Of a stretch of 8,051 nt of DNA, positions 1 to 6,175 are shown piece by piece. The DNA is from RGIG3513 sp045658985 (GTDB lineage: Bacteria; Bacillota; Clostridia; Oscillospirales; Butyricicoccaceae), in NCBI GenBank assembly GCA_045658985.1, contig JAZOWC010000064.1:1-8051 (forward strand), read 5' to 3'. Made by a program: the position numbers and the translations under genes. The notes below the pieces were generated by a model. The model saw only the letters and a list, made by a program, of their open reading frames with translations. It was not told the origin of the DNA and ran no database searches. Position 1 is the first letter of the stretch. Every line of letters starts with the position of its first letter.

Positions 1-362
1 AAGGCCCTAAGGGGGGCCCCGGTATGCGTGAAATGCTTAACCCCACTTCTGCAATTATGGGTATGGGCTTAGGCAGCCAGGTAGCTTTAATTACTGACGG
101 CCGTTTCAGCGGTGCCACAAGAGGCGCCTGCATAGGTCATATTTCTCCCGAAGCTGCCAGCGGCGGTATGATCGGCGTGGTCGAAGAGGGCGATATCATC
201 AGCATCGATATCCCTGCCAACAAGCTGGAGCTCAAGGTCGACGAGGCAATTCTTGCCGAGCGCCTCAAGAACTTCAAGCCCAAGCAGAAGGAGCTCACCG
301 GCTACCTCAAGAGATACGCAACCTTCGTATCCAGCGGCGCAGAGGGCGCAATACTCAAATAA
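1..362 (+). CDS. ilvD: Dihydroxy-acid dehydratase, C-terminal part (5' end outside window)
   Basis: Dihydroxy-acid dehydratase is a cytoplasmic Fe-S enzyme that converts 2,3-dihydroxy-isovalerate or 2,3-dihydroxy-methylvalerate to the 2-keto acids leading to valine, leucine and isoleucine. The frame is open from base 3 and gives 119 visible residues. It begins with the IlvD/Edd family block GPKGGPGMREML and continues with TDGRFSGATRG and the GHISPEAASGG segment, all hallmark C-terminal motifs of the family. IlvD rather than Edd (6-phosphogluconate dehydratase) is favoured by the GHISPEAASGGMIG wording and the short tail. The gene ends with two consecutive TAA codons (360-365). No terminator follows before the next gene, so the two are probably co-transcribed. 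The N-terminal part, with the cluster-binding cysteines, lies outside the window. Confidence 0.95.
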   Translation, partial: GPKGGPGMREMLNPTSAIMGMGLGSQVALITDGRFSGATRGACIGHISPEAASGGMIGVVEEGDIISIDIPANKLELKVDEAILAERLKNFKPKQKELTGYLKRYATFVSSGAEGAILK

Positions 363-380
363 TAACAAATGGGGAACAAT

Positions 381-1574
381 ATGAATCTTTCGGAATTGAC
401 TACAGGTCTCAGCTCACTCTCTGTTTTCAGACAGCTGCTCTCCGACCCTGTCATGCAGAGTCTGGTCAGCTATCTCGAATGCAGAGAGCACGGCGACACC
501 AAGGGCGCAGTCAGCGCATACGGTGAGTTTGTCTCCCGTCTGTACGATGCTCATGAGACCGACCTGAGCCGCTATATCAAGCATGCGGTAAACAACAATG
601 AGAATATCTACGTCAAGAGCATCGGAAGGGGAGAGAGCGTACCTCAGAGCCTGCTGGATAATGTTGACAATGAGCTTGATGTTCTGCAGCAGGTATGCCG
701 CCTGACTCCCGCGCAGCTGCGTGAGGGACTTGACTGGCAGGGCTTCCTGCCCGGCTTTGAGAGCGCACCCTATGAGCTCAAGAGCAAGTACAAGCACCGC
801 GCCGAGAATATCGGCAAGTTCGGCTACGGCATCTACGCCAAATACCGTATGTTCCGCGTAGACGGCGACGAGCGAATTGTACCCGTACTTAATCCCGACA
901 AGACCCGCCTCAGCGATCTTGTGGACTACAAGCGTCAGCAGCAGATCATCATGGATAATACCAAAGCTCTGCTGGCAGGCAAACCCGCCGCCAACATCCT
1001 GCTTTCGGGTGATGCGGGCACGGGCAAGTCCTCCACCGTCAAAGCCGTGGTCAACGAGCTGTTCGAAGAGGGCCTGCGTATCATCGAGGTTCGCAAAGAG
1101 CAGCTGCGCGAGATCCCCGCTATTCTCGATGAGCTGTCCGGCAACCCCCTCAAGTTTATCCTGTTCATTGACGATCTGTCCTTCCAGAAGGACGACGACA
1201 ATTTCAGCGCACTGAAGGCTATCCTGGAGGGTACCGTATCGGCCAAGTCCAACAACGTGGTCATCTACGCCACCTCCAACCGCCGCCATCTGGTCAAGGA
1301 GAAGTTCAGCGACCGCGACGGAGACGATATCCATCATAACGATACCATTCAGGAGACAATATCTCTGTCCGAGCGCTTCGGTCTGCAGATCACATTCCAG
1401 CGCCCCGACAAAAAGACCTACCTCAGCATAGTTCATCACCTTGCCGAGCTCAAGGGTCTTGTCTACGACAGCGACAAGCTGGAGGCAGAGGCCGAGCGCT
1501 TCGCCCTCAACCGCGGCTCCCGCTCTGCCAGAGCCGCCAAGCAGTTTGTCGACGGCCTGCTCTCAAACAACTAA
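381..1574 (+). CDS. DUF815-type AAA+ ATPase of unknown function
   Basis: Predicted cytoplasmic P-loop ATPase of 397 residues. From the chosen start, residues 1-170 form an alpha-helical region I do not recognise. The AAA+ core follows, with Walker A GDAGTGKSS (210-218, Lys216), Walker B FIDD (262-265), a sensor-1 region YATSNRRHL around 296-304, and a C-terminal Arg-rich helix RGSRSARAA from 378 in the sensor-2 position. The YATSNRRHL wording and overall length fit the DUF815 (COG2607) family, for which I know no established substrate. An in-frame ATG at 369 gives four more residues, but no ribosome site precedes it. The ATG at 381 has GGGGA at 371-375 five bases upstream, so 381 is preferred. 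The gene lies 18 bp after ilvD with no visible promoter and ends just before a strong terminator. The family call is firm; the biological role is unknown. Confidence 0.88.
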   Translation: MNLSELTTGLSSLSVFRQLLSDPVMQSLVSYLECREHGDTKGAVSAYGEFVSRLYDAHETDLSRYIKHAVNNNENIYVKSIGRGESVPQSLLDNVDNELDVLQQVCRLTPAQLREGLDWQGFLPGFESAPYELKSKYKHRAENIGKFGYGIYAKYRMFRVDGDERIVPVLNPDKTRLSDLVDYKRQQQIIMDNTKALLAGKPAANILLSGDAGTGKSSTVKAVVNELFEEGLRIIEVRKEQLREIPAILDELSGNPLKFILFIDDLSFQKDDDNFSALKAILEGTVSAKSNNVVIYATSNRRHLVKEKFSDRDGDDIHHNDTIQETISLSERFGLQITFQRPDKKTYLSIVHHLAELKGLVYDSDKLEAEAERFALNRGSRSARAAKQFVDGLLSNN

Positions 1575-1586
1575 ATTATTTTATTC

Positions 1587-1622
1587 AAAAAGTCACGCAA
1601 AGGATCTTTGCGTGACTTTTTT
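1587..1622 (+). terminator. Intrinsic terminator of the ilvD-ATPase operon
   Basis: A perfect 16-bp inverted repeat pairs 1587-1602 (AAAAAGTCACGCAAAG) with 1606-1621 around the 3-base loop GAT. The right arm ends in a run of T. It starts 12 bp after the ATPase stop codon. The arms are A-rich on the left and T-rich on the right, so it could also work on the opposite strand, although no leftward gene ends here. Confidence 0.9.
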
Positions 1623-1658
1623 GCATATTCGTGATAATTTAAGAGCGAGGTGATGCAA

Positions 1659-2279
1659 ATGCGCGATGTCGGCAAGAACATAAAAAGAGCCAGACAATAT
1701 AAAAAGATGACTCAGGATGAGCTTGCGGAGAAAATCTATACCACGAGACAAACCATCTCAAACTACGAAACAGGCAAAAGCAGACCGGATGTAGAGATGC
1801 TGATCACACTTGCGGACGTGCTTGGTACAGATGTGTCAGACCTTATATACGGTAATGAGCGGCAAATACGCAGAAAGTCGTATTTGATAAAAAGCGCAGT
1901 ATGCTTAATGCTGTCGCTGGTATCGCTGCTTATATTTCTGTGGCTTGAGCCGAGGGCATTGGAAGTATTTCAGCGGGGAGGCGATGGCAGGTACATAGTA
2001 TTTGTATATCTGCTTAAATGGCTGGCATGTGTTCTTTGTGGGTGCTCTATCGGTAACGCTGCGGTAATGTTCCGAATATGCGGTACAAACCGGAAGGTAT
2101 CAAAAACACTTCGGTTGGCATCGGCAGCTGTACTGATAGGAGGTTCGGCATTTTACGGCACCGCAGCGGTATTCGGTTGGTGTGAGGGTGTTTTTGCCGC
2201 ACTTTGCGCAAGCAAGCTTACAGCACCTGCTGTTTTTGCGGTATTGGGTGCATTTTTGACCGATACGACCTTGCCATAA
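1659..2279 (+). CDS. XRE-family transcriptional regulator with C-terminal four-helix membrane domain
   Basis: Predicted membrane-anchored DNA-binding protein of 206 residues. Residues 6-60 form an XRE/Cro-type helix-turn-helix, with a TQDELAEKI scaffold and recognition segment TTRQTISNYETGK followed by the usual RPDVEML...LAD helix. A basic stretch (QIRRKSY, 69-75) leads into four hydrophobic segments at about 75-96, 112-136, 153-174 and 178-201. Three starts are in frame (GTG 1650, ATG 1653, ATG 1659). I chose 1659 because AGGTGA at 1648-1653 sits five bases upstream. A possible promoter is TTGCGT (1608-1613) and GATAAT (1633-1638) with a 19-bp gap, which would give a very short leader. Codon use is more AT-rich (AAA, ATA, TTA) than in neighbouring genes, which may mean acquisition or simply low expression. 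The signal sensed and the genes controlled are unknown. Confidence 0.85.
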   Translation: MRDVGKNIKRARQYKKMTQDELAEKIYTTRQTISNYETGKSRPDVEMLITLADVLGTDVSDLIYGNERQIRRKSYLIKSAVCLMLSLVSLLIFLWLEPRALEVFQRGGDGRYIVFVYLLKWLACVLCGCSIGNAAVMFRICGTNRKVSKTLRLASAAVLIGGSAFYGTAAVFGWCEGVFAALCASKLTAPAVFAVLGAFLTDTTLP

Positions 2280-2299
2280 AGCCCGCTCGGGTATATAAT
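2271..2299 (+). promoter_or_regulatory. Probable sigma-70-type promoter of larA
   Basis: The -35 hexamer TTGCCA (2271-2276, one mismatch to TTGACA) and the perfect -10 TATAAT (2294-2299) are exactly 17 bp apart. The -35 overlaps the last codons of the XRE gene. The spacer contains a small inverted repeat, CCCG-CT-CGGG (2282-2291), which could be a regulator half-site pair or chance. The larA start is 37 bp after the -10. Confidence 0.75.
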
Positions 2300-2336
2300 T
2301 TAATCAACAATAGTCAGATTACGGAGTGATGATATT

Positions 2337-3602
2337 ATGTATACCGCAAGCCTCAAGTTCGGCAAAACAGAGCTGACTGTCAATATTCCCGAGCGTAACC
2401 TGCAGGACGTTGTGCTGGGCGTTTTTCCGCCTGCACCCACACCCGAGCAGGAGAAAGCCGAGATAGAGAGATCCATACGCGAGCCCATCGGCGCGCCACC
2501 TCTGCGTGAGGTAGCACAGCCGGGGCAGAAGGTTGTCATTATGGCCAGCGACATCACACGCCCCGTCCCATCCTACAAGATCCTGCCCGTTATCGTCGAT
2601 GAGCTTAACGCCGCAGGTATAAAGGATCAGGACATTACAGTTCTTTTCGGCATGGGCATCCATCGCGCTCATACTCCCGCAGAGCATGAGAAGCTGGTGG
2701 GCAGCGAGATCTATGGCCGCATCGTCTGCAAGGACTCCACAGGCGACGAGTATATCCGCGTGGGCACTTCTTCCCGCGGCACACCCTACAATATCAGCAA
2801 GACCGTGCTGGACGCCGATCTGCTTATATGCACCGGCAACGTTGAGTATCATTGGTTCGCAGGCTACTCGGGCGGCGCAAAAGCTATCCTTCCCGGCGCC
2901 GCCAACAAGGAGACTATCCGCGCCAACCACAGTATGATCTCTCTGCCCGGCGGCGGTACGGGCGTTCTTGACGGCAACCCTGTCCGCGAGGATATCGACG
3001 AGATCGGCAAATTCGTCAAGATCGACTATATCGTCAACGTGGTCATCGACAGCGGCAAGCGCGTGCTCAGATGCTTTGCGGGCGACTATATCAAAGCCCA
3101 CCGCGAAGGCTGCCGTTATCTCGACTCGGTCTACAGCCGTCCTATCGACAAGCAGGCCGATATCGTTATCGTATCCTGCAGCGGCTACCCCAAGGATATC
3201 AATATCTATCAGGCCCAAAAGGCGCTGGACAACGGCAACTTTGCCGTCCGTGACGGCGGCACCATCGTTATGGTCGGCGCCTGCAGCGAGGGCTACGGAG
3301 AGGATACCTTTGAGGAGTGGATCAACTCCTCCACATCTCCTCAGTCTATCCTCGACCGCCTGCAGAAAGACTTCCGTCTTGGCGGACACAAGGCCGCAGG
3401 CATCGCCAAAGTCCTGCTCCGCGCTAATGTAGTGGGCGTTATGGACCTGGAGCGGGAAAAGGTGGAAAAACTCTATATGGAATACTGCGCCCCCGAGAAT
3501 ATCCAGACTATGTTCGATAACCTGCTCAAAAAATACGGTGATAACGCCTCCGTCCTCGTTATCCCTCAGGCAGGCTCAATTTTGCCCAAAGTCAAAGAAT
3601 AA
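2337..3602 (+). CDS. larA: LarA-family nickel-pincer racemase/epimerase (lactate racemase-like)
   Basis: Cytoplasmic 421-residue protein of the LarA (DUF2088) family, which interconverts D- and L-2-hydroxy acids (lactate in the founding member) using a lysine-tethered nickel-pincer nucleotide. Residues matching those described in Lactobacillus plantarum LarA are present: SDITRPVPS with Asp72 and Arg75, His109 in MGIHR, His172 in EYHWFAG, the cofactor lysine Lys182 in GYSGGAKAILPG, His198 in RANHS, and Gln292/Lys295 in IYQAQKAL. Length and the C-terminal domain are normal, so it should be active if the cofactor is available. The start follows GGAG at 2323-2326 with a rather long 10-base gap. 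The cofactor genes larB, larC and larE are not in the window. The family includes enzymes for other 2-hydroxy acids and sugars, so lactate is the default rather than proven substrate. It appears monocistronic, with its own promoter and terminator. Confidence 0.88.
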   Translation: MYTASLKFGKTELTVNIPERNLQDVVLGVFPPAPTPEQEKAEIERSIREPIGAPPLREVAQPGQKVVIMASDITRPVPSYKILPVIVDELNAAGIKDQDITVLFGMGIHRAHTPAEHEKLVGSEIYGRIVCKDSTGDEYIRVGTSSRGTPYNISKTVLDADLLICTGNVEYHWFAGYSGGAKAILPGAANKETIRANHSMISLPGGGTGVLDGNPVREDIDEIGKFVKIDYIVNVVIDSGKRVLRCFAGDYIKAHREGCRYLDSVYSRPIDKQADIVIVSCSGYPKDINIYQAQKALDNGNFAVRDGGTIVMVGACSEGYGEDTFEEWINSSTSPQSILDRLQKDFRLGGHKAAGIAKVLLRANVVGVMDLEREKVEKLYMEYCAPENIQTMFDNLLKKYGDNASVLVIPQAGSILPKVKE

Positions 3603-3616
3603 TTATCCGATAACAT

Positions 3617-3654
3617 AAATAACGCCTGTGCTTCAGCATGGGCGTTATTTTATG
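3617..3654 (+). terminator. Intrinsic terminator of larA
   Basis: AAATAACGCC (3617-3626) pairs with GGCGTTATTT (3641-3650). The stem extends inward by five more pairs, two of them G-T, to a TTCA loop at 3632-3635. The 3' side ends in TTTTAT. It lies 14 bp after the larA stop and directly abuts a hairpin serving the opposite strand. Confidence 0.82.
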
Positions 3655-3655
3655 C

Positions 3656-3687
3656 AAAAGCCGTGCAGATTTTCCTCTGCACGGCCT
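3656..3687 (-). terminator. Intrinsic terminator of the MarR-ABM operon (leftward)
   Basis: CCGTGCAGA (3661-3669) pairs perfectly with TCTGCACGG (3676-3684), with one more pair outside (G3660-C3685) and the 6-base loop TTTTCC. Read leftward, the stem is followed by CTTTTGC, a short T tract. It sits just past the stop of the leftward monooxygenase gene, forming a convergent pair with the larA terminator. Confidence 0.78.
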
Positions 3688-3694
3688 TACTCGA

Positions 3695-3979
3695 TTATTC
3701 TTCTGTCTCAAACAGCTCGGTTTTTTCAATATACTTTCCTTTTATCTCTCTCAGCTTGTCCATATGCGGCTGAGAGCAGTGGACGACCTGCTGCTGTTTT
3801 GTATCCCATGCTTCTTCCAGCAATACCTTGCTCACGTCGTCTACCGAGCAATGGTACTCGTACTTTCTGCATCCATCCTCGGCTCGCACAGCCTGAGCAA
3901 TGCCGTTTTCGTAGATCTCGCGGAGGAATTGCTCTCTGCAGCCTGCTTTGGCGTAGTATGATACGTAGATTTTCAGCAT
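3695..3979 (-). CDS. Antibiotic-biosynthesis monooxygenase (ABM) domain protein, YgiN-like
   Basis: A 94-residue single-domain protein of the ABM dimeric ferredoxin-like fold. This family includes cofactor-independent quinol monooxygenases such as YgiN, heme-degrading enzymes, and many members of unknown activity. Visible family features are the N-terminal strand MLKIYVSYYAKAG, the central EDGCRKYEYHCSVDD block (helix end into strand), and LLEEAWDTKQQQVVHCSQPHM, matching the conserved E-x-W followed by two His that typifies small ABM proteins. Length is normal for the family. The ribosome site AAGGA lies about 8 bases before the ATG. The gene starts 18 bp after the MarR gene on the same strand and is followed by a terminator, so the two form a compact operon. 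A role in quinone or electrophile detoxification is inferred from the regulator type; the actual substrate is unknown. Confidence 0.8.
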   Translation of the reverse strand: MLKIYVSYYAKAGCREQFLREIYENGIAQAVRAEDGCRKYEYHCSVDDVSKVLLEEAWDTKQQQVVHCSQPHMDKLREIKGKYIEKTELFETEE

Positions 3980-3997
3980 AGAATCAGTCCTTGACGG

Positions 3998-4438
3998 TTA
4001 TTTTTTGTAGGGAGCAAGCAGCTTGTTAACAAGCTTGTATGCGATCTGTGCTTCTTCATATGTCAGGTTGACTATTTTTGACATCTCATAGGGGATATGC
4101 TTGGCTTTTTCTTTCAGCTCTTCGCCTTCTTGGGTCAGCTCGGCAATCAGCACACGCTCATCCTTCTGGGAGCGCTGTCTGGTAATCAGACCCTTGCCCT
4201 CGAGACTCTTGAGTACGGGAGTCAGTGTGCCTGAGTCAAGAAACAGACGCTTGCCCAGTTCCTTGACGTTGATTTTGTGCTCCTTCCACAGTACCATCAT
4301 GGTGATGTACTGGGTGTATGTAAGATCCAACGGCTCAAGGAAGGGTCTATACAGCTTTATAATTTCACGGGATGCGGCATAGAAGGGGAAACAGATCTGT
4401 TTTTCCAGCTCCAGCGCATCGCAAGTACGATTTTCCAT
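3998..4438 (-). CDS. MarR-family regulator of the OhrR (organic-hydroperoxide-sensing) type
   Basis: A 146-residue winged-helix dimeric repressor. The start region ELEKQICFPFYAASRE aligns closely with Bacillus subtilis OhrR, placing the reactive cysteine at Cys16 (Cys15 there) and the two tyrosines that contact it at Tyr30 and Tyr41. The recognition helix region DSGTLTPVLKSLEGKGL (68-84) and the wing RQRSQKDER (87-95) also follow OhrR. The only other cysteine is Cys6, and no C-terminal resolving cysteine is present, so it resembles the one-cysteine class that reacts with small thiols. An upstream extension in frame to 4525 is rejected: ATG 4438 has GGAGG (4447-4451 on the plus strand) eight bases upstream and matches the family N-terminus. 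It leads an operon with an ABM monooxygenase; no ohr peroxidase gene is in the window. Organic peroxide as the signal is inferred from the residues. Confidence 0.88.
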   Translation of the reverse strand: MENRTCDALELEKQICFPFYAASREIIKLYRPFLEPLDLTYTQYITMMVLWKEHKINVKELGKRLFLDSGTLTPVLKSLEGKGLITRQRSQKDERVLIAELTQEGEELKEKAKHIPYEMSKIVNLTYEEAQIAYKLVNKLLAPYKK

Positions 4439-4489
4439 TTCACAAACCTCCACAATATCCATAGCCCGACAATAATCGGCATTAATCAA

Positions 4490-4518
4490 ATTATAGCACA
4501 ACCAAAATTCTAAATCTA
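4490..4518 (-). promoter_or_regulatory. Probable promoter of the MarR-ABM operon
   Basis: On the minus strand a perfect -10 TATAAT occupies 4490-4495, about 51 bp before the MarR start codon. The best position for a -35 at 17-bp spacing (4513-4518) reads TAGATT, a poor match, so the box is set mainly by the -10 and its position upstream of a well-defined gene. Confidence 0.55.
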
Positions 4519-4542
4519 CAATCAATCAAGCTTGATTTGTTG
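4519..4542. promoter_or_regulatory. Palindrome upstream of the MarR promoter, candidate operator
   Basis: The core AATCAAGCTTGATT (4524-4537) is a perfect 14-bp palindrome. It is flanked symmetrically by CAA (4519-4521) and TTG (4540-4542), giving 20 of 24 positions in dyad symmetry. Size and symmetry suit a MarR-family dimer. It lies just upstream of the -35 position rather than over the -10, so either it is an upstream site or the true promoter is different. It is not an obvious terminator for the kinase gene because no T tract follows on the minus strand. Confidence 0.5.
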
Positions 4543-4575
4543 GAAAATCTGTATTTAGCCGTACCTTAGCTTTGT

Positions 4576-5385
4576 TCAGATCTCGCTCAAAAACTCCTCA
4601 AAGCACACGCCGTATGCTCGCGGCATATCCTGCTCACAGGTGTAGCGCAGCACTTTGGCAATAAACTCCACGGCATGATTGACAGACTCTGTAAAATCCA
4701 CGCCCTTTACGGCATCTGCAGCTATGATCGAGGAGAATATATCTCCCGTGCCGGGGCGTCCGGGGCCTATTTTGGCAACTCTGATGCTTTCTGTGCACCC
4801 GTCTGCATAAATAAAATTTTCCAGCTCATCGCCGCGGTCGATGCCGGAGATCACGATCTTCTGCGGGCCGCGGGAAGACAGCTTTTTGCATATCTCCGGC
4901 AGCTTGCTCTGCTGCATATCCGGGCGGTAATCGGTATTTGTGAGAGCGCAGGCTTCGGTGAGATTGGGGGTCAGAATATCCGCACTGCTTGCCAGCTCAC
5001 CCATACGTCTGGCAAGCTCGGGGGAGAAGGCGTTGTACAGCTTGCCGTTGTCGCCCATGATAGGGTCAACGATCATTATAGTATTGTCACGCCTGAATCT
5101 TCGGGCAAATCCCTGCACAATGTCGATCTGCCTGCTCGAGCTGAGATATCCGGTGAGAATGCCGTCAAACTCGACTCCGTGCTTGTCCCACTGTGCGATA
5201 TATTCCTCCATCTGCGGGGTGAAATCCGCCTTGAAGAAGCTGTCAAAAGCTGTATGATTGGAGAATATGGAGGTGGGCACGGGGCAGCACTGCACCTTGA
5301 GCGCCGAAATAACAGGCAGCGCCACTGTGATGGAGCACCTGCCGAATCCGCAGAAGTCATTGATCATAGCTATTCGTTTTTGCAT
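4576..5385 (-). CDS. pdxK: Pyridoxal/pyridoxamine kinase (PfkB/ribokinase fold)
   Basis: A 269-residue cytoplasmic kinase that phosphorylates B6 vitamers (pyridoxal, pyridoxamine, pyridoxine) using ATP, the salvage step toward PLP. The N-terminus MINDFCGFGRCSIT (7-20) matches the substrate-binding block of Firmicute pyridoxamine kinases. The middle carries DPIMGDNGKLY (107-117) and LTPNLTEA (138-145). The C-terminal anion-hole and catalytic motif GPGRPGTGD ends at Asp215, the expected catalytic base. Length is standard. The start has AAAGGAG eight bases upstream. It is transcribed divergently from an ECF S component across a region carrying repeated ATGTGGTCA sites, which supports a vitamin B6 role over hydroxymethylpyrimidine kinase. 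No clear terminator is seen between its stop and the MarR promoter. Confidence 0.87.
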   Translation of the reverse strand: MQKRIAMINDFCGFGRCSITVALPVISALKVQCCPVPTSIFSNHTAFDSFFKADFTPQMEEYIAQWDKHGVEFDGILTGYLSSSRQIDIVQGFARRFRRDNTIMIVDPIMGDNGKLYNAFSPELARRMGELASSADILTPNLTEACALTNTDYRPDMQQSKLPEICKKLSSRGPQKIVISGIDRGDELENFIYADGCTESIRVAKIGPGRPGTGDIFSSIIAADAVKGVDFTESVNHAVEFIAKVLRYTCEQDMPRAYGVCFEEFLSEI

Positions 5386-5411
5386 ATATCCCGCTCCTTT
5401 TTTACCATATC

Positions 5412-5440
5412 ATATTACGACCTTTGTGACATTGACGCAA
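5412..5440 (-). promoter_or_regulatory. Probable pdxK promoter
   Basis: On the minus strand, TTGCGT (plus 5435-5440) and TAATAT (plus 5412-5417) are separated by 17 bp. The -10 ends 26 bp before the kinase start codon, leaving room for the ribosome site. An overlapping TATGAT is an alternative -10 but gives a 20-bp spacer. A TGGTCA half-motif (5441-5446) adjoins the -35. Confidence 0.5.
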
Positions 5441-5461
5441 TGGTCATTTTGAGATAATTCA

Positions 5462-5539
5462 ATGTGGTCAGCAAAAATATTGGCCCCAATTAAACTGACC
5501 ACATAAAATAACCCAAAACTGGTACTTTTGATGTGGTCA
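5462..5539. promoter_or_regulatory. Three ATGTGGTCA repeats: candidate PdxR/MocR operator cluster
   Basis: ATGTGGTCAG (5462-5471) is repeated as its exact reverse complement at 5495-5504, and ATGTGGTCA occurs again in direct orientation at 5531-5539. Between the first two lies a further inverted repeat, ATTGG-CC-CCAAT (5479-5490). The motif resembles the GTGGTC/AGTGG-CTA-like sites I recall for PdxR, a MocR-type regulator with a PLP-binding aminotransferase domain. The third copy overlaps the predicted promoter of the S component gene, and the first lies upstream of the kinase promoter, so one regulator could control both directions. No MocR gene is in the window. The repeats are seen directly; the regulator's identity is inference. 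Confidence 0.7.
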
Positions 5540-5554
5540 AACCCGTGCTATACT
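5526..5554 (+). promoter_or_regulatory. Probable promoter of the S component-peptidase operon
   Basis: A -10-like TATACT sits at 5549-5554, 51 bp before the start codon. At 17-bp spacing the -35 reads TTTTGA (5526-5531), a weak match. A weak -35 overlapped by the third ATGTGGTCA copy (5531-5539) would suit regulator-dependent expression. Confidence 0.45.
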
Positions 5555-5605
5555 GCAAAAGCGTGAGGGCCTTATGTGGCTATTCTATCACAAAGGAGAA
5601 CAAAA

Positions 5606-6172
5606 ATGAAGAGCAAAAACACAACAAGATCGCTTGTCATCACCGCATTTTTTGCGGCAATAGTATTTTTGGGCATACAGATGTTCCGTATCCCTCTGCC
5701 TGCCGCTGTCGGCACACCCTTCCTCCATTTCGGTCATATCTTTGTTATGCTGGCCGTTGTCTGCCTCGGCCCCGTCCGTTCCGCCATTGCGGGCACACTG
5801 GGACTTGTTATCTTTGATATAGTCAACGGCTATATGCACGCCATCCCCAATGTGCTCGTCAGCACAATAATCAAGTGCCTGTTCATCGGATGCCTGTTCC
5901 TCGCACTCAAAAAGACCGCCGCAGGCAACAAGAAGCTTGAGTACACCTACGCCGTAGTTTGTGCCGCCGTTTACGGTGTCACCAATATCGTCCTCGATTT
6001 TATATGGAACACAGTTGAGCTGGTTATCCTCGGCAGCGAGTTCAAAGCCGCCTTTATGGCAGAGCTTACCTCCATTCCCGCTACCATCATCAACGCCGTG
6101 TTTACCGTCATCGGCATCGCTCTGCTCTACGTCCCCGCAAAAGCCGCCTACGACCGCATAAACAAGAAATAA
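5606..6172 (+). CDS. ECF transporter S component, probably for a vitamin B6 vitamer (PdxU-like)
   Basis: A 188-residue integral membrane protein that would bind a vitamin and associate with a shared EcfA-EcfA'-EcfT module, not encoded here. The N-terminus RSLVITAFFAAIVFLG carries an AxxxA pattern (Ala14/Ala18) typical of the helix contacting EcfT. It is followed by the IPLPAAVGTPFLHFGH block (29-44), GPVRSAIAG (55-63) and GLVIFDIVNGY (66-76), all typical of S components. About six hydrophobic helices are visible. A GTG at 5576 would add ten residues, but ATG 5606 has AAAGGAG at 5592-5598 with a 7-base gap and is preferred. It is divergent from pdxK with shared operator-like repeats and overlaps nothing; the next gene starts three bases after its stop. 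Family is firm. B6 specificity rests on context; thiamin precursor or another vitamin remains possible. Confidence 0.83.
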   Translation: MKSKNTTRSLVITAFFAAIVFLGIQMFRIPLPAAVGTPFLHFGHIFVMLAVVCLGPVRSAIAGTLGLVIFDIVNGYMHAIPNVLVSTIIKCLFIGCLFLALKKTAAGNKKLEYTYAVVCAAVYGVTNIVLDFIWNTVELVILGSEFKAAFMAELTSIPATIINAVFTVIGIALLYVPAKAAYDRINKK

Positions 6173-6175
6173 GCC

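Noticed and set aside
414..1439. Open frame of 341 codons on the minus strand over the DUF815 ATPase
   Set aside because: The plus strand encodes Walker A, Walker B and sensor motifs in a full-length family member; the antisense product is composition-driven with no motif or ribosome site.
2319..3389. Long open frame of 356 codons on the minus strand over larA
   Set aside because: It is antisense to a gene with all LarA motifs. Its product has no recognisable motif, and the frame is kept open by GC-biased codon use of larA.
4439..4525. N-terminal extension of the MarR regulator by 29 residues
   Set aside because: The extension crosses the -10 TATAAT and the GGAGG ribosome site, and OhrR proteins start at the equivalent of the downstream ATG.
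5462..5504. Rho-independent terminator formed by the inverted ATGTGGTCAG copies
   Set aside because: The arms are separated by 23 bases, no T tract follows on either strand, and the motif recurs a third time as a direct copy, which fits operator sites better.
5386..5605. Riboswitch upstream of the S component gene
   Set aside because: The leader after the predicted -10 is only about 50 bases, too short for a known vitamin aptamer, and no conserved THI, FMN or cobalamin box is visible.
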